A stretch of DNA of 23,354 nt. Source: a virus. Position numbers and translations under genes: made by a program. This document shows, piece by piece, positions 1 through 9,572 of the stretch. How positions within the stretch are numbered: the first letter of the stretch is position 1; each line of letters begins with the position of its first letter. Where the stretch lies: the IMG/VR virus record IMGVR_UViG_3300042294_001272, positions 1 through 23,354 of that record. One strand, given 5' to 3'. The notes under the pieces were generated by a model. It did no database searches. It was given only the letters and a program-made list of their open reading frames with translations, and had not been told where the DNA came from.

Positions 1-83
1 GCGCGGCCAGGTAAAAATGGTTCAAGGTACTGATTGTTTGACCTTTTTTCTCCTGCTTTACGCAGTCTATTTGATAGACTCAT
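1..83 (-). CDS. Phage gene truncated by the left window edge; possible portal protein N-terminus
   Basis: An open frame begins with ATG at 83 and runs off the left edge, giving 27 complete residues that begin MSLSNRLRKAGEKRS. Its start overlaps the stop of the glycosyltransferase gene by an ATGA junction, the arrangement used throughout this window, so I believe it is a real gene. The basic start with a GEKRS-like stretch resembles the N-termini of HK97-type portal proteins, and a portal gene is otherwise missing downstream of the terminase. That identification is a guess from a short fragment; any phage protein with a basic N-terminus would look similar. Confidence 0.5.
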   Translation of the reverse strand, partial: MSLSNRLRKAGEKRSNNQYLEPFLPGR

Positions 84-1159
84 TTATCTGCCTTTTCTGT
101 GCTTAGTTGATACCAGCCGTCTTCCCAGAGGGTTAACAACCTTTCAAAGTAATCTTGATACTTAGGTGCAATTGCTTTAAGTGAATATTTTTCTATGGCT
201 TGTTTTCTAATAAAATCTCTGTCAAGATCTTTTACATCTTCTGCAGCTTTTATAAAGTCCGCAAGAGATCTACATCTAAAACCAGTAATTCCGTGGATAT
301 TGGTTTCTGTAAAAGCTCCCCAATCGGTTGTGATTGTCGGAGTTCCACAAGTTTGAGCTTCTACTACTATATTTCCAAATGGTTCGATATAAGTAGTAGG
401 GGCAAACAAGGCAATGGCATTTCCCATTAGTTCTGCTCGTTCTTCAGGGCCAATATTACCTATGAACTCGCCGTAACCGGTGCCTTTTTCATCACCTGGA
501 CCTGCCAAAATTAACCTTTTGCCTAATCGTTCACACACTTCTTGAGCAATTCTAAAACCTTTTCGCTCAATCATCCGGCCGATGTAAAAGTAATAGTCAC
601 CTTTGCCTAATCCTTTTGGAAACATTTCAGGTTCAATATAACCATTTATAACAGAATCAAAAAATTCACCATCTACTGTCGTTGGATTTTTATGACCTGC
701 ATAGATCGAATGCATCCATGCATAAGACTCAAACACGCGGTATTTTGCAAAAGTTCCGCCATAACCAATACCAAACTCTACTGACATGTGATCTGGAAAA
801 GCATCTGCAATTGGTTTATGAGCATATCCACCAATGAGACAAATAAAGTCTTTTGGTTGAATTCTATCGGTCATTTCTTTAATAACATTGCCATTAAACA
901 TTTGCCAATGCGGTAAAGTTGTATCAAATGAAGCTGAAGTATAGTGATTATTACCTACAGCAGTTTGTCTTTGATCTTCTGAAATACAAGTTACTAATTC
1001 TGTTATAGGTGCTTCATTTTCTGATCCAGCATAAAGAATAACTTCATGACCAAGATCTGTCATCATGATGCAGAAGCGCCGCACTTTTTCAGTGAATGCG
1101 CAACTTGTAAAATCTTTAGTGGTATTTGTATGTGGCAGTGATACAACATGAAATCTCAT
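80..1159 (-). CDS. GT-B fold glycosyltransferase (GT4-like)
   Basis: This 359-residue protein looks like a retaining GT-B glycosyltransferase that moves a sugar from a nucleotide-sugar donor to an unknown acceptor. The C-terminal half carries the family signs: YFYIGRMIERKG near residue 190, LILAGPGDE near 217, and the donor-binding E-x7-E pair in EPFGNIVVE (Glu259 and Glu267), followed by a CGTPTITTDWGA stretch. The N-terminal half is less conserved, as expected for the acceptor domain. It lies between the virion fibre genes and the left-edge gene, so glycosylation of a fibre protein is one option. Because the same phage encodes a hydroxymethylase-type enzyme, sugar transfer to a modified DNA base is another. 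The sequence does not decide between them. There is no signal peptide, so it should act in the cytoplasm. Confidence 0.85.
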   Translation of the reverse strand: MRFHVVSLPHTNTTKDFTSCAFTEKVRRFCIMMTDLGHEVILYAGSENEAPITELVTCISEDQRQTAVGNNHYTSASFDTTLPHWQMFNGNVIKEMTDRIQPKDFICLIGGYAHKPIADAFPDHMSVEFGIGYGGTFAKYRVFESYAWMHSIYAGHKNPTTVDGEFFDSVINGYIEPEMFPKGLGKGDYYFYIGRMIERKGFRIAQEVCERLGKRLILAGPGDEKGTGYGEFIGNIGPEERAELMGNAIALFAPTTYIEPFGNIVVEAQTCGTPTITTDWGAFTETNIHGITGFRCRSLADFIKAAEDVKDLDRDFIRKQAIEKYSLKAIAPKYQDYFERLLTLWEDGWYQLSTEKADK

Positions 1160-1179
1160 TGGCCCCCCGACCTTAACAG

Positions 1180-1548
1180 TTAATTTTGATTTTTAATTTC
1201 AATCCACTCTTGGTTGTGTTCAAACCAAGAATATTGTTTTTCGTCTAATGGATATGCAATAGGTGGTTCCCAACTACAAGTTTCTTCATTTAATATCCAA
1301 GATGTAAATGGTTTTGGTGGAATAAATGCATCTCTTGTTTCATCATACATGCTACCGATAGATGCATAATTTTTCTTAAAATTGCCGTTGTATGATGTTT
1401 GTTTCCACTTAGCGTGACCGTGTAATCCTGTTAGAAAGTCAATACCTGCTTGTTCTGACTCAACGCCATCAATAGTAATAACATCATTATTAACAACATG
1501 AACTTCAGTTACAACATTGTTTTCGTTTAATTTTGCAAAGTGTGCCAT
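1180..1548 (-). CDS. Conserved phage protein of the fibre module, function unknown
   Basis: This 122-residue protein begins MAHFAKLNENNVVTEVHVV and is rich in aromatic residues (for example KPFTSWILNEETCSWEPP). It resembles a small family repeatedly seen beside tail-fibre genes in T4-like cyanophages and other aquatic phages, usually annotated as hypothetical. I know of no proven function. It sits 8 bases downstream of a glycine-rich fibre gene and is clearly preceded by a ribosome binding site (AAGGAGAAAA then ATG). A fibre accessory or minor virion role is inferred only from position. Confidence 0.75.
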   Translation of the reverse strand: MAHFAKLNENNVVTEVHVVNNDVITIDGVESEQAGIDFLTGLHGHAKWKQTSYNGNFKKNYASIGSMYDETRDAFIPPKPFTSWILNEETCSWEPPIAYPLDEKQYSWFEHNQEWIEIKNQN

Positions 1549-1556
1549 TTTTCTCC

Positions 1557-2444
1557 TTAGAAAGTAATTGAACCGTCACCAGTAAAGGTGTATTTACGAT
1601 ACCCACCAGATGTAGCAACTGTTGGTGAACCTGTTGTTGAAGTAGCAGCAGCAAAAGTATCGGGATAGTAAACAATTACTACACCTGAACCGCCATTGCT
1701 GGCTGAACGAATTGAATAATTATCGTTAGGGCCATCGTGTAACCCACCACCGCCACCACCAGTATTGGTACTTCCTACTGTGCTTCCACTAGTGGCTCCA
1801 TTCCCACCACCACCAGTTCCACCTGTTCCATTAGTTCCAGTAGTGTGTAATGCACCACCACCGCCACCTGCGTATGTAGAACCAAAATAAGTTCTACCAT
1901 TACCACCATTACCACCATTGCTTAAGCTTGCATTACCACCAGCGGCGCCTGCGCCACCGCCACCACCACCTGCACCAGCAGTATCTTGTCTGCCACTACC
2001 ACCATTATTTGCATAGCCAATAGCATTACCCACATTTGGTTGACGACCAGTACCGCCAGGTTGAGTTGTGCCATTAAAAGCACCACCACCACCTGAACCG
2101 CCTTCTGCTCCGTTAATTGCACTACTGCCGCCACCGCCACCGCCAATAGCAATGATATTCGCAAAAGACGATGAACCACCACGATTACCAGGTTGCGCAT
2201 CTCCACTTACGCCAGTACCAGCAGCGCCAACTTTAATTGTGTATGTAATGCCTTTTAATGTTGGGAAAGCAGAGTCATAAAGAAGTCCGCCACCACCACC
2301 GCCACCTGAACGACCACCGCCACCGCCACCTGCAACAACAAGTATTTCTACTGTGGGTCCTTGGATAACAGCAAATTGATCTTGAAATAGTGAGTTGCGA
2401 TTTCCTCTTGAAATGCTTGAATTGCTTGCTTTTTTAATAGCCAT
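1557..2444 (-). CDS. Glycine-rich phage tail/fibre protein (first of two)
   Basis: This 295-residue protein has a short head of about 30 residues, a glycine-run domain (VVAGGGGGGRSGGGG near residue 37, then many Gly-Gly-rich segments to about residue 245) and a C-terminal segment with GSGVVIVYYP and YRKYTFTGDGSITF. This matches the glycine-rich domains at the tips of phage tail or fibre proteins, which are thought to fold as polyglycine helices or turn-rich beta structures and contact host receptors. It begins with the ATG shared with the stop of the upstream glycine-rich gene (TAATG), so the two are translationally coupled. Long open frames on either strand over this gene are by-products of its repetitive GGN codons. 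Confidence 0.85.
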   Translation of the reverse strand: MAIKKASNSSISRGNRNSLFQDQFAVIQGPTVEILVVAGGGGGGRSGGGGGGGLLYDSAFPTLKGITYTIKVGAAGTGVSGDAQPGNRGGSSSFANIIAIGGGGGGSSAINGAEGGSGGGGAFNGTTQPGGTGRQPNVGNAIGYANNGGSGRQDTAGAGGGGGGAGAAGGNASLSNGGNGGNGRTYFGSTYAGGGGGALHTTGTNGTGGTGGGGNGATSGSTVGSTNTGGGGGGLHDGPNDNYSIRSASNGGSGVVIVYYPDTFAAATSTTGSPTVATSGGYRKYTFTGDGSITF

Positions 2445-3364
2445 TAAACTTTATACCTCACAATCACAACTCCTGATCCACCAGCGCCTGAATAATATGT
2501 TCCAGTAAAACCGAGAGCACGACCAGAAGCACCACCGCCACCTGAACCAGTATTAGCAGTTGCATTTTGACCACCGGTAATAATTTGATTTGCTGCGTTT
2601 GAACAACCACCTTCACCAGCACCACCTTGAACCGTGCCTGATGATGTGTTTGCCGCAGCACCACCAATTCCACCAGCACCACCACCTGCTCTAGTTACAG
2701 ATGTTCCAGTTATGCTTGATGCAGTTCCTGCACCACCAGCACCCGATACATATTGACTAGAACTTTTAGAACCTGCACCACCTGAGCCACCACCACCGCC
2801 TGCGCCAAGGTTGAGATATTGTCCACCACTACCACCAGCGTTTCCTTGTCCTGATGTTCCTGTACCGCCACTTGCACCAGTTGTGTTGTCGTTGTTTGCA
2901 CCACCACCGCCACCTGAACCGCCAGTTCTACCAGCGACAGGCGTAGTACCATTCCAATTACCGCCACCACCACCGCCAGTAGTTGTAACTATGCTTCCAA
3001 AAGATGAACCACTACCGTCATTAGATGTTATGCTAGCTACATTTTGGTTCAATGCAGCACCACCTGCACCAACGGTAACAGTATAAGTTCCAGCAGCAAT
3101 ACTTGTGCTGCCAGCAAGGTACCCACCAGCACCACCGCCACCGCCATACGTCATACCACCGCCACCGCCACCAGCAATAACTAAGTACTCGATGTCCATT
3201 GGTTCAAAAGCAACAAAAGAACCGTCATAGTTAAAAACATGAACCCTATACCCAGTTATGTTTAATATCTCGCCACCAGTTGCTTGTAGTGCACCACCAG
3301 CAGGTGTGTTAGACTTCAGCAATCCTGCTTTGAAACTAGACGATGAAAATGTAGAATATCCCAT
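2444..3364 (-). CDS. Glycine-rich phage tail/fibre protein (second of two)
   Basis: This 306-residue paralogue of the downstream glycine-rich protein has an N-terminal segment of about 55 residues (GYSTFSSSSFKAGLL, then a YRVHVFNYDGSF beta-rich stretch), followed by EYLVIAGGGGGGMTYGGGGGAGGYL and a long Gly/Ser/Thr-rich domain ending in GAGGSGVVIVRYKV. Both paralogues share the entry motif LV(I/V)AGGGGGG and the exit motif GSGVVIV, so the unit is a defined domain and not random low complexity. Two adjacent versions suggest duplication and diversification of a receptor-binding tip. The two genes overlap by one base (TAATG). Confidence 0.85.
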   Translation of the reverse strand: MGYSTFSSSSFKAGLLKSNTPAGGALQATGGEILNITGYRVHVFNYDGSFVAFEPMDIEYLVIAGGGGGGMTYGGGGGAGGYLAGSTSIAAGTYTVTVGAGGAALNQNVASITSNDGSGSSFGSIVTTTGGGGGGNWNGTTPVAGRTGGSGGGGGANNDNTTGASGGTGTSGQGNAGGSGGQYLNLGAGGGGGSGGAGSKSSSQYVSGAGGAGTASSITGTSVTRAGGGAGGIGGAAANTSSGTVQGGAGEGGCSNAANQIITGGQNATANTGSGGGGASGRALGFTGTYYSGAGGSGVVIVRYKV

Positions 3365-3388
3365 GGTGCTTATAATCCTCGTTTCAAG

Positions 3389-3727
3389 TTAAGCAGTAAT
3401 TTCGGATCCAAAAGCTTGAAACGTCAATGACGAAGCAGCAGAAGCATATACGCTAATCGAGTTTGTAGCGGCCAAAGTAATTCCAAGAGTTAAAGCAACA
3501 GAATCATTTGCCGCCATAACCACATCATACGCAATATAATGTGAATCTGCAAGTGTTGTGCCTGAAGTTGGTTTTATGGCTATGCGATAAGACCGCGTGG
3601 ACGCTGAACGGTTTGCAATTACAATTGAAGACACCACTGCTTGTGTGTCAGCAGGAACTGTATACAAAGTTTCTTCTGTAGTAGCAGCTGCGGCTATTCG
3701 GCCTAGTACTTTATAGCTATTTGGCAT
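3389..3727 (-). CDS. Small beta-rich virion protein of the fibre module
   Basis: This 112-residue protein (MPNSYKVLGRIAAAATTEETLY) is rich in Ala, Ser, Thr and Val, with alternating hydrophobic residues that suggest a beta sandwich. Comparable proteins beginning with a 'kvLgq.apaattettlYtvPa' pattern are common in fibre regions of many phages and are annotated as hypothetical or structural. The AGGAGA ribosome binding site just before ATG at 3727 supports the start. It is placed between the Mtd-N-like protein and the glycine-rich proteins, so it probably decorates or links the fibre. That role is inferred from context. Confidence 0.75.
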   Translation of the reverse strand: MPNSYKVLGRIAAAATTEETLYTVPADTQAVVSSIVIANRSASTRSYRIAIKPTSGTTLADSHYIAYDVVMAANDSVALTLGITLAATNSISVYASAASSLTFQAFGSEITA

Positions 3728-3739
3728 TTATCTCTCCTT

Positions 3740-4093
3740 TTACATTCCACCCAACATAAACACTGTTGGAGTGGGGTCGGTGGTTATTGTAGCCCACGAT
3801 GCGGCTGTTCCGTTCGTGGTTAAATATTTTCCTGAGTTTCCAGTTTGTGAAGGTAAAGCGTCAACCGTTGACCAACTAGTAACTGTGCCATTTGTTTGCA
3901 GGTACTTACCAGACTGACCTGTTTGCGAAGGAATATCAACTGAGTACGGCAAAGATGTCCATGCAGTTGAACCATTGCCAACTTTTAATTTATAAGTATC
4001 TGTTTCAATACCCATTTCGCCAGCTGCAAGTGTTGGATTTGTGCTGGTCCAGTTTGCTGCCGTATCTCGGCGTTGTTGCATTCTTGCTGTCAT
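3740..4093 (-). CDS. Tail fibre protein with Mtd-N-like domain and duplicated repeat
   Basis: This 117-residue protein starts with RMQQRRDTAANWTSTNPTLA followed by GEMGIETDTYKLKVGNG. This is the signature of the N-terminal attachment domain found in the Bordetella phage major tropism determinant and many other fibres. Residues 54-110 hold two copies of a unit 'PSQTG(Q/N)SGKYL(Q/T)TNGT..SW', a repeat common in phage fibre shafts. The protein is much shorter than typical fibres and ends soon after the second repeat, so it may be a fibre base or adaptor. It lies directly downstream of the collagen-like gene in the same transcription direction. Confidence 0.8.
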   Translation of the reverse strand: MTARMQQRRDTAANWTSTNPTLAAGEMGIETDTYKLKVGNGSTAWTSLPYSVDIPSQTGQSGKYLQTNGTVTSWSTVDALPSQTGNSGKYLTTNGTAASWATITTDPTPTVFMLGGM

Positions 4094-4112
4094 GATTCCT
4101 GCTTTCGCTTGT

Positions 4113-5971
<1,859 letters not shown>

Positions 5972-5972
<1 letters not shown>

Positions 5973-6319
5973 TATCTTGTCACCTGCTCTGCAACTGTTA
6001 ATTGACCTTGGATTAAACGAGAAATGTTTGAACCTGATGTCAATTCAAGATCATAAACATAAAAACCTGATTCAAGCAAACCTGTTTGAGTAGCTGTTGC
6101 ATTGATTGTAATAGTTCCTGTAGCGCCAACAATAGTGATTCCACCATTTGCTGTAGTTAAAGTTAGGTCTGCAGTTGTAGAATTATAGTTCTGGCGTAGT
6201 TGCATTGATGCTGTATAACCTGTTAAATTCACAGGTACATTGTTAGAATCAGTGTAAACAAGTACAACTGACCATACAGAACCTTGATCTATGGTTGTAT
6301 TGTAGATACCAGCGGTCAT
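5972..6319 (-). CDS. BppU-N-like baseplate/fibre attachment protein
   Basis: The protein has 115 residues from ATG at 6319 (an in-frame TTG lies one codon upstream but gives a poorer junction). It contains [33 protein letters not shown] and a C-terminal [23 protein letters not shown]. This pattern is shared by small immunoglobulin-like virion proteins found in many aquatic phages, and it resembles the N-terminal domain of lactococcal phage baseplate upper protein BppU. It probably anchors the collagen-like fibre encoded immediately downstream; the stop and the next start overlap (TAATG). Its own start overlaps the stop of the small membrane-peptide gene (TGATG). Confidence 0.75.
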
Positions 6320-6459
6320 CAATTAGCCTTTTCTGTAGCCCAAATAAGAAATCCGCCTACCGTTACAAAGGCAAGAGGAACTGAGAACATAGCGACCCCG
6401 ATAGCGACAAGAATTACTCCTGCCAATTCTGTTAATAAAGCAAAGTCAAGTTTTTTCAT
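6319..6459 (-). CDS. 46-residue single-pass membrane peptide
   Basis: The frame starts at ATG 6459 and reads MKKLDFALLTELAGVILVAI, continuing through a second hydrophobic stretch to a charged end (WATEKAN). About 30 central residues are strongly hydrophobic, so it should span the membrane once or as a tight hairpin. A ribosome binding site (GAGGAGCATC then ATG) lies just after the terminase stop, and the stop overlaps the next gene by TGATG. Both points argue that the gene is real. The position between terminase and fibre genes is unusual for a holin, though a holin, holin-like or virion-associated membrane role is conceivable. No motif identifies a function. Confidence 0.7.
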   Translation of the reverse strand: MKKLDFALLTELAGVILVAIGVAMFSVPLAFVTVGGFLIWATEKAN

Positions 6460-6467
6460 GATGCTCC

Positions 6468-8030
6468 TCATACTTGTATTGAGAAATATTTTGCAACTGG
6501 TTCTTTAGGTGCAGGAGGTTGTGTTGCTCGGTCATAACCAAAGATGGAAGCAACGGCAGCATCTACTTTTCTTCTAGATGAAGCCTTGGCAACCATGACT
6601 CCACGTGATGATTGCTTAGTCACACAGTTAGCCACATGTCGTGCAAGACGTTCATCACCATCGTGTGTAAATGACTGATTGACTACAGCTTCATAGAACT
6701 TTTGTGTAGCAGGAACCATACGTTCTGCTGAGTTTGGATACGAAACGCACGGTAAACCATCTTCATCTAGTACCATAAAGGTTCTATTCCATCGTGCAGG
6801 ATCGAAAACAATCTCTTTTACGTTAAATCTACCGTCTCTGCAAGTGTCAATAATAGTCTTTTCGACTTCTGCAACAGGCACGTGCCAAGTTTGATCTGCA
6901 TCAAGTGGTCTTTCCCATAGTCCTACAACCATTAAATGTGGTTTTTCAGAACCTACAAGCCACGCAATTAGTGCTGTAGAGTCGTTAGAAAAGGCTCCAT
7001 CGAATGCGAGAATGACGTCTTCACCTTGCATTGGCACTCTGTCCTTGTCAACCAATGCGTCCCAGCTTCCGGTAGGGAGCCAAGCAGTAGCTGTTGAAAC
7101 AAAGCAGTTAGTTCGCTTAGTTCGAAATTCAGCTTCTGGTGTTCTAAGCACCGAAGACTCAAAATCTTCAGAGTCGACAATGTCGTTAAAACCTGGGTTT
7201 GATTCTTCCCACATGAATCGTTCTCTATGATCTGCCTCAACATTCTTTGGTTCCCACCAAGCAAAGAAGAATGATGGATCCTCTAATTCTTTTTTAACTA
7301 GCTGCTGTCCGTACTGGTAAAGTGAATAGCACAAAGAATCTTGGCCATCGGTCTGAGTTTTTACACCAGCCGTAGTAATACCGAACAACAAAGAATCAGA
7401 TCTTGCGCCTCCGGCAAGAGACATTACATCCCAAAGTTCACGATTTGGCTGCGCATGAACTTCATCGAAGATCACAAGAGGTGACGGATTGAGACCTTCT
7501 TTTGTGTAAGCCTCTGCCGAGAGGACTTTATAGACAGAACCTGTATCTTTATATTCAATTGCATCGCGGTAAAGAGTAAACATTTTAGACAGTTCTTCGT
7601 CTAATTCAACCATTCGCTTAGCAGTACCAAACACAATTCGTGCTTGATCTCTATCTGCTGCGCATGAATAGATCTCAGAACCTTGTCCACCTAGTGTTAA
7701 ACCTGCTAGACCAACAGAAGCACCAAGAGCAGACTTGCCATTTTTACGTGCCATACCAATTAAGGCAATGCGGTGCTTAAATCTACCGTTTTCTTTTCTT
7801 GCTAAAGCATGGTTAAGAAGGTTCTCTTGCCAACTGCGAAAACGAATTAACTCTCCTGCTTGTCCGCCTAATGAATCTTTAGTAACGCGACATACTGTTT
7901 CAGCAAACTGTTTATAGACAGGACCGTCGCCTCTTAATTGATCTTCTTCAGAAACAGGAGTGAGCCACTTAGGAGGCCAAGAATTACTTGGCTCGTTTGG
8001 TAGCAATAAGTTGTTCGAGAGCTGTGACAC
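6468..8030 (-). CDS. terL: Terminase large subunit
   Basis: This 520-residue ATPase/nuclease packages genomic DNA into the procapsid. The N-terminal ATPase domain has a Walker A variant GMARKNGKSA at about residues 92-101, Walker B VIFDE at 186-190 and a coupling-motif-like ITTAG near 218. The C-terminal RNase-H-like nuclease domain begins with ILAFDGAFSNDST near 341, with further acidic residues downstream. This matches the Terminase_1 group that pairs with P27-type small subunits and is typical of HK97-like cos or pac phages. The start used is GTG at 8030, which gives a 47-base overlap with the small subunit gene. A slightly later start is possible, since little of the family is conserved before residue 20. 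Confidence 0.95.
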   Translation of the reverse strand: MSQLSNNLLLPNEPSNSWPPKWLTPVSEEDQLRGDGPVYKQFAETVCRVTKDSLGGQAGELIRFRSWQENLLNHALARKENGRFKHRIALIGMARKNGKSALGASVGLAGLTLGGQGSEIYSCAADRDQARIVFGTAKRMVELDEELSKMFTLYRDAIEYKDTGSVYKVLSAEAYTKEGLNPSPLVIFDEVHAQPNRELWDVMSLAGGARSDSLLFGITTAGVKTQTDGQDSLCYSLYQYGQQLVKKELEDPSFFFAWWEPKNVEADHRERFMWEESNPGFNDIVDSEDFESSVLRTPEAEFRTKRTNCFVSTATAWLPTGSWDALVDKDRVPMQGEDVILAFDGAFSNDSTALIAWLVGSEKPHLMVVGLWERPLDADQTWHVPVAEVEKTIIDTCRDGRFNVKEIVFDPARWNRTFMVLDEDGLPCVSYPNSAERMVPATQKFYEAVVNQSFTHDGDERLARHVANCVTKQSSRGVMVAKASSRRKVDAAVASIFGYDRATQPPAPKEPVAKYFSIQV

Positions 8031-8445
8031 GCTTAACCTCCGCTACGCCTAATTGCGAGCGAGATGTTGGTGTAAATCCTAACGAGGCCAAAGCCTCATG
8101 GAAAGATTTACTTAGTGCAACCACAAGCCGCCCGTCTTGTGAGTCACGTGTCGTATTGTAAACTGTTCTTGCAAGATTAAGATCATCTGCCACTCGACAA
8201 GCATGATGGACTTGCGTTAAATCACTTACAGGAGAAAGCCAAGTGATTGCACGATCCCAAGCTTTTCCCCAAAGCTCTCGGCCTTCTAGACCAAGATCCA
8301 TAGGAGGAGTCGGAATACCATCGGCCATTGGCAAGACAGTGATCTTCTGAACGTCAGGAAGTTTGCGACCACCTGAATCCGTTGTAGGAGTTCGGCCTGT
8401 TTTGCGCTTTTGTTCGATAGGTTTGCGTGGACGACCCGCGGTCAT
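7984..8445 (-). CDS. terS: Terminase small subunit, P27 family
   Basis: The protein has 153 residues from ATG at 8445, chosen because GGAGG sits six bases before this ATG whereas an in-frame TTG at 8448 would be too close. It begins with GRPRKPIEQKRKTGRTP, a basic N-terminus typical of P27-family small subunits, followed by PPMDLGLEGRELWGKAWDRA and a helical body with a C-terminal LGVAEVKRVTALEQLIA. It should form the ring that recognises viral DNA and hands it to the large subunit. It lies immediately upstream of terL, as expected. Confidence 0.85.
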   Translation of the reverse strand: MTAGRPRKPIEQKRKTGRTPTTDSGGRKLPDVQKITVLPMADGIPTPPMDLGLEGRELWGKAWDRAITWLSPVSDLTQVHHACRVADDLNLARTVYNTTRDSQDGRLVVALSKSFHEALASLGFTPTSRSQLGVAEVKRVTALEQLIATKRAK

Positions 8446-8577
8446 CAAATTCCTCCAGTTTGGTCAAATCAATAATTTTGATACTTTGCACGCTCCCATG
8501 GATGCGGGGTATCCAGCGCACTTTTTGTATGTACTTTTAGGCCATACCATACCACCCGTTGGCCCTCTATGGGATTT

Positions 8578-8595
8578 AGTATAACAAATTGTTAT
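8578..8595 (-). promoter_or_regulatory. Putative extended -10 promoter overlapped by a perfect palindrome, ahead of the terminase genes
   Basis: On the minus strand TATACT at 8583-8578 is preceded by TGT, giving an extended -10 element of the TGnTATAAT type. No good -35 is visible, which extended -10 promoters can tolerate. The same bases fall at the edge of a perfect 15-bp palindrome, ATAACAA-A-TTGTTAT (8581-8595), which also covers the stop codon of the HNH gene. An operator overlapping the promoter would suit regulated late transcription of terminase and fibre genes. The 130 bases between here and terS carry no gene. The promoter assignment is inference from the motif alone. Confidence 0.35.
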
Positions 8596-8903
8596 TCAGG
8601 ACTGGAAGAGCCTTTGCTGCTGTTGCATCGTCTACATAGGACTTGAAGATTGGATTCAACTGTGAGACCACCACTCGATAACGGGATTATGTGATCCACA
8701 GTTAAATCGTTGGTTGCTTTACAAATAGTGCAATAAGGTTGCAATAGTCTTAGTTGTTTTGATAACCTTTTCCAATTTGCATCGTAACCCCTATCAGCAC
8801 GTGAAGGACGAGAGGTTGCTTTAAACTTCTGATACTTCTTATTGCAGATAGGACATCTAGGTTTATTTGCTAACACACCACAATCTAAGCATGGTTTATT
8901 CAT
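8592..8903 (-). CDS. HNH endonuclease adjacent to the terminase
   Basis: This 103-residue protein has an N-terminal zinc ribbon (Cys5, Cys8, Cys17, Cys20) and a ββα-metal HNH domain. The HNH part shows CTIC at 58-61, VDHIIPLSSGG at 69-79 with the catalytic His71, Asn85, a second zinc pair CRRC at 90-93 and a trailing N-x2-K. HNH proteins next to terminase genes are common in HK97-like phages, where they are required with terminase for cohesive-end cleavage and packaging. The position two genes upstream of terL fits that role. A homing endonuclease is the alternative, less likely because the domain is short and the gene is placed conventionally. Confidence 0.9.
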   Translation of the reverse strand: MNKPCLDCGVLANKPRCPICNKKYQKFKATSRPSRADRGYDANWKRLSKQLRLLQPYCTICKATNDLTVDHIIPLSSGGLTVESNLQVLCRRCNSSKGSSSPE

Positions 8904-8957
8904 TAGCGTCCGATTTTTTAGATAGCTGTAGTTCGGTGATTCCTATTATAAATTACA

Positions 8958-9572
8958 TCACTGTGATTGTACAGAGGTTTCTACCATTAGTTTGGCTAAC
9001 CTCGACCACTGCTCATATGCCCATTGGTGTGTGTTGTCATGTAAACAATGGACATCACCATTAGGTTCTAATCTTAAACTACCAATGCAGTCTTGTACAG
9101 GACACTTCACTGCCTTAGGTGGTTTTCTCTCACCGTAGATGATAGCTCTTAGTGTTGTCCATGGTTCTTTAACCTCATTGTAGTAATCAGTCCACAGTTC
9201 AGTATCTGCTAACCAATCATTATGAGTATCCAATACATGATGCAATATATGTAATTTGTTTGTTTCTTTAGTAGACTTAAGGCAATCAGTGTTTAAGCTT
9301 CTCGTTTCTACTACATACTCACACCATGCTTGAAGCACACTCTGAACACCTGTTTTAGAAATAAGATCTACAATCTGGACATTGATTACTGATCTATCAG
9401 ATAATGAACCTCTACCTTCTTGTTTAGAAGATACCTGTTGTCTAAGGGAAGGACTTGCAATAAGTAGATCTATAAATGCAATTAACTCATTCAGCATTTT
9501 TTTTAATCTTCTTCTGCAATGTGGACAAGCACCTTTTTCACTTAGCCCTCTACAACTAAGGCATTTATCCAT
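8958..9572 (-). CDS. Zinc-ribbon protein of unknown function
   Basis: This 204-residue protein begins with CLSCRGLSEKGACPHC, a four-cysteine zinc ribbon at residues 4-19. A helical middle follows, with a leucine-rich segment at 24-40 and VLQAWCEYVVETRSLN near 80. The C-terminus has a second putative metal site (CPVQDC near 158 and CLHDNTHQW near 175). The combination suggests nucleic acid binding, but I recognise no characterised family. It overlaps the HTH gene by 8 bases and is read from the same transcript. Comparable two-ribbon proteins are frequent and unassigned in actinophages. Confidence 0.75.
   Translation of the reverse strand: MDKCLSCRGLSEKGACPHCRRRLKKMLNELIAFIDLLIASPSLRQQVSSKQEGRGSLSDRSVINVQIVDLISKTGVQSVLQAWCEYVVETRSLNTDCLKSTKETNKLHILHHVLDTHNDWLADTELWTDYYNEVKEPWTTLRAIIYGERKPPKAVKCPVQDCIGSLRLEPNGDVHCLHDNTHQWAYEQWSRLAKLMVETSVQSQ

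Noticed and set aside
8449-8577. cos site ahead of the terminase genes
   Set aside because: The position is right and GGCC words flank part of it, but no defined cos features can be shown from sequence alone.
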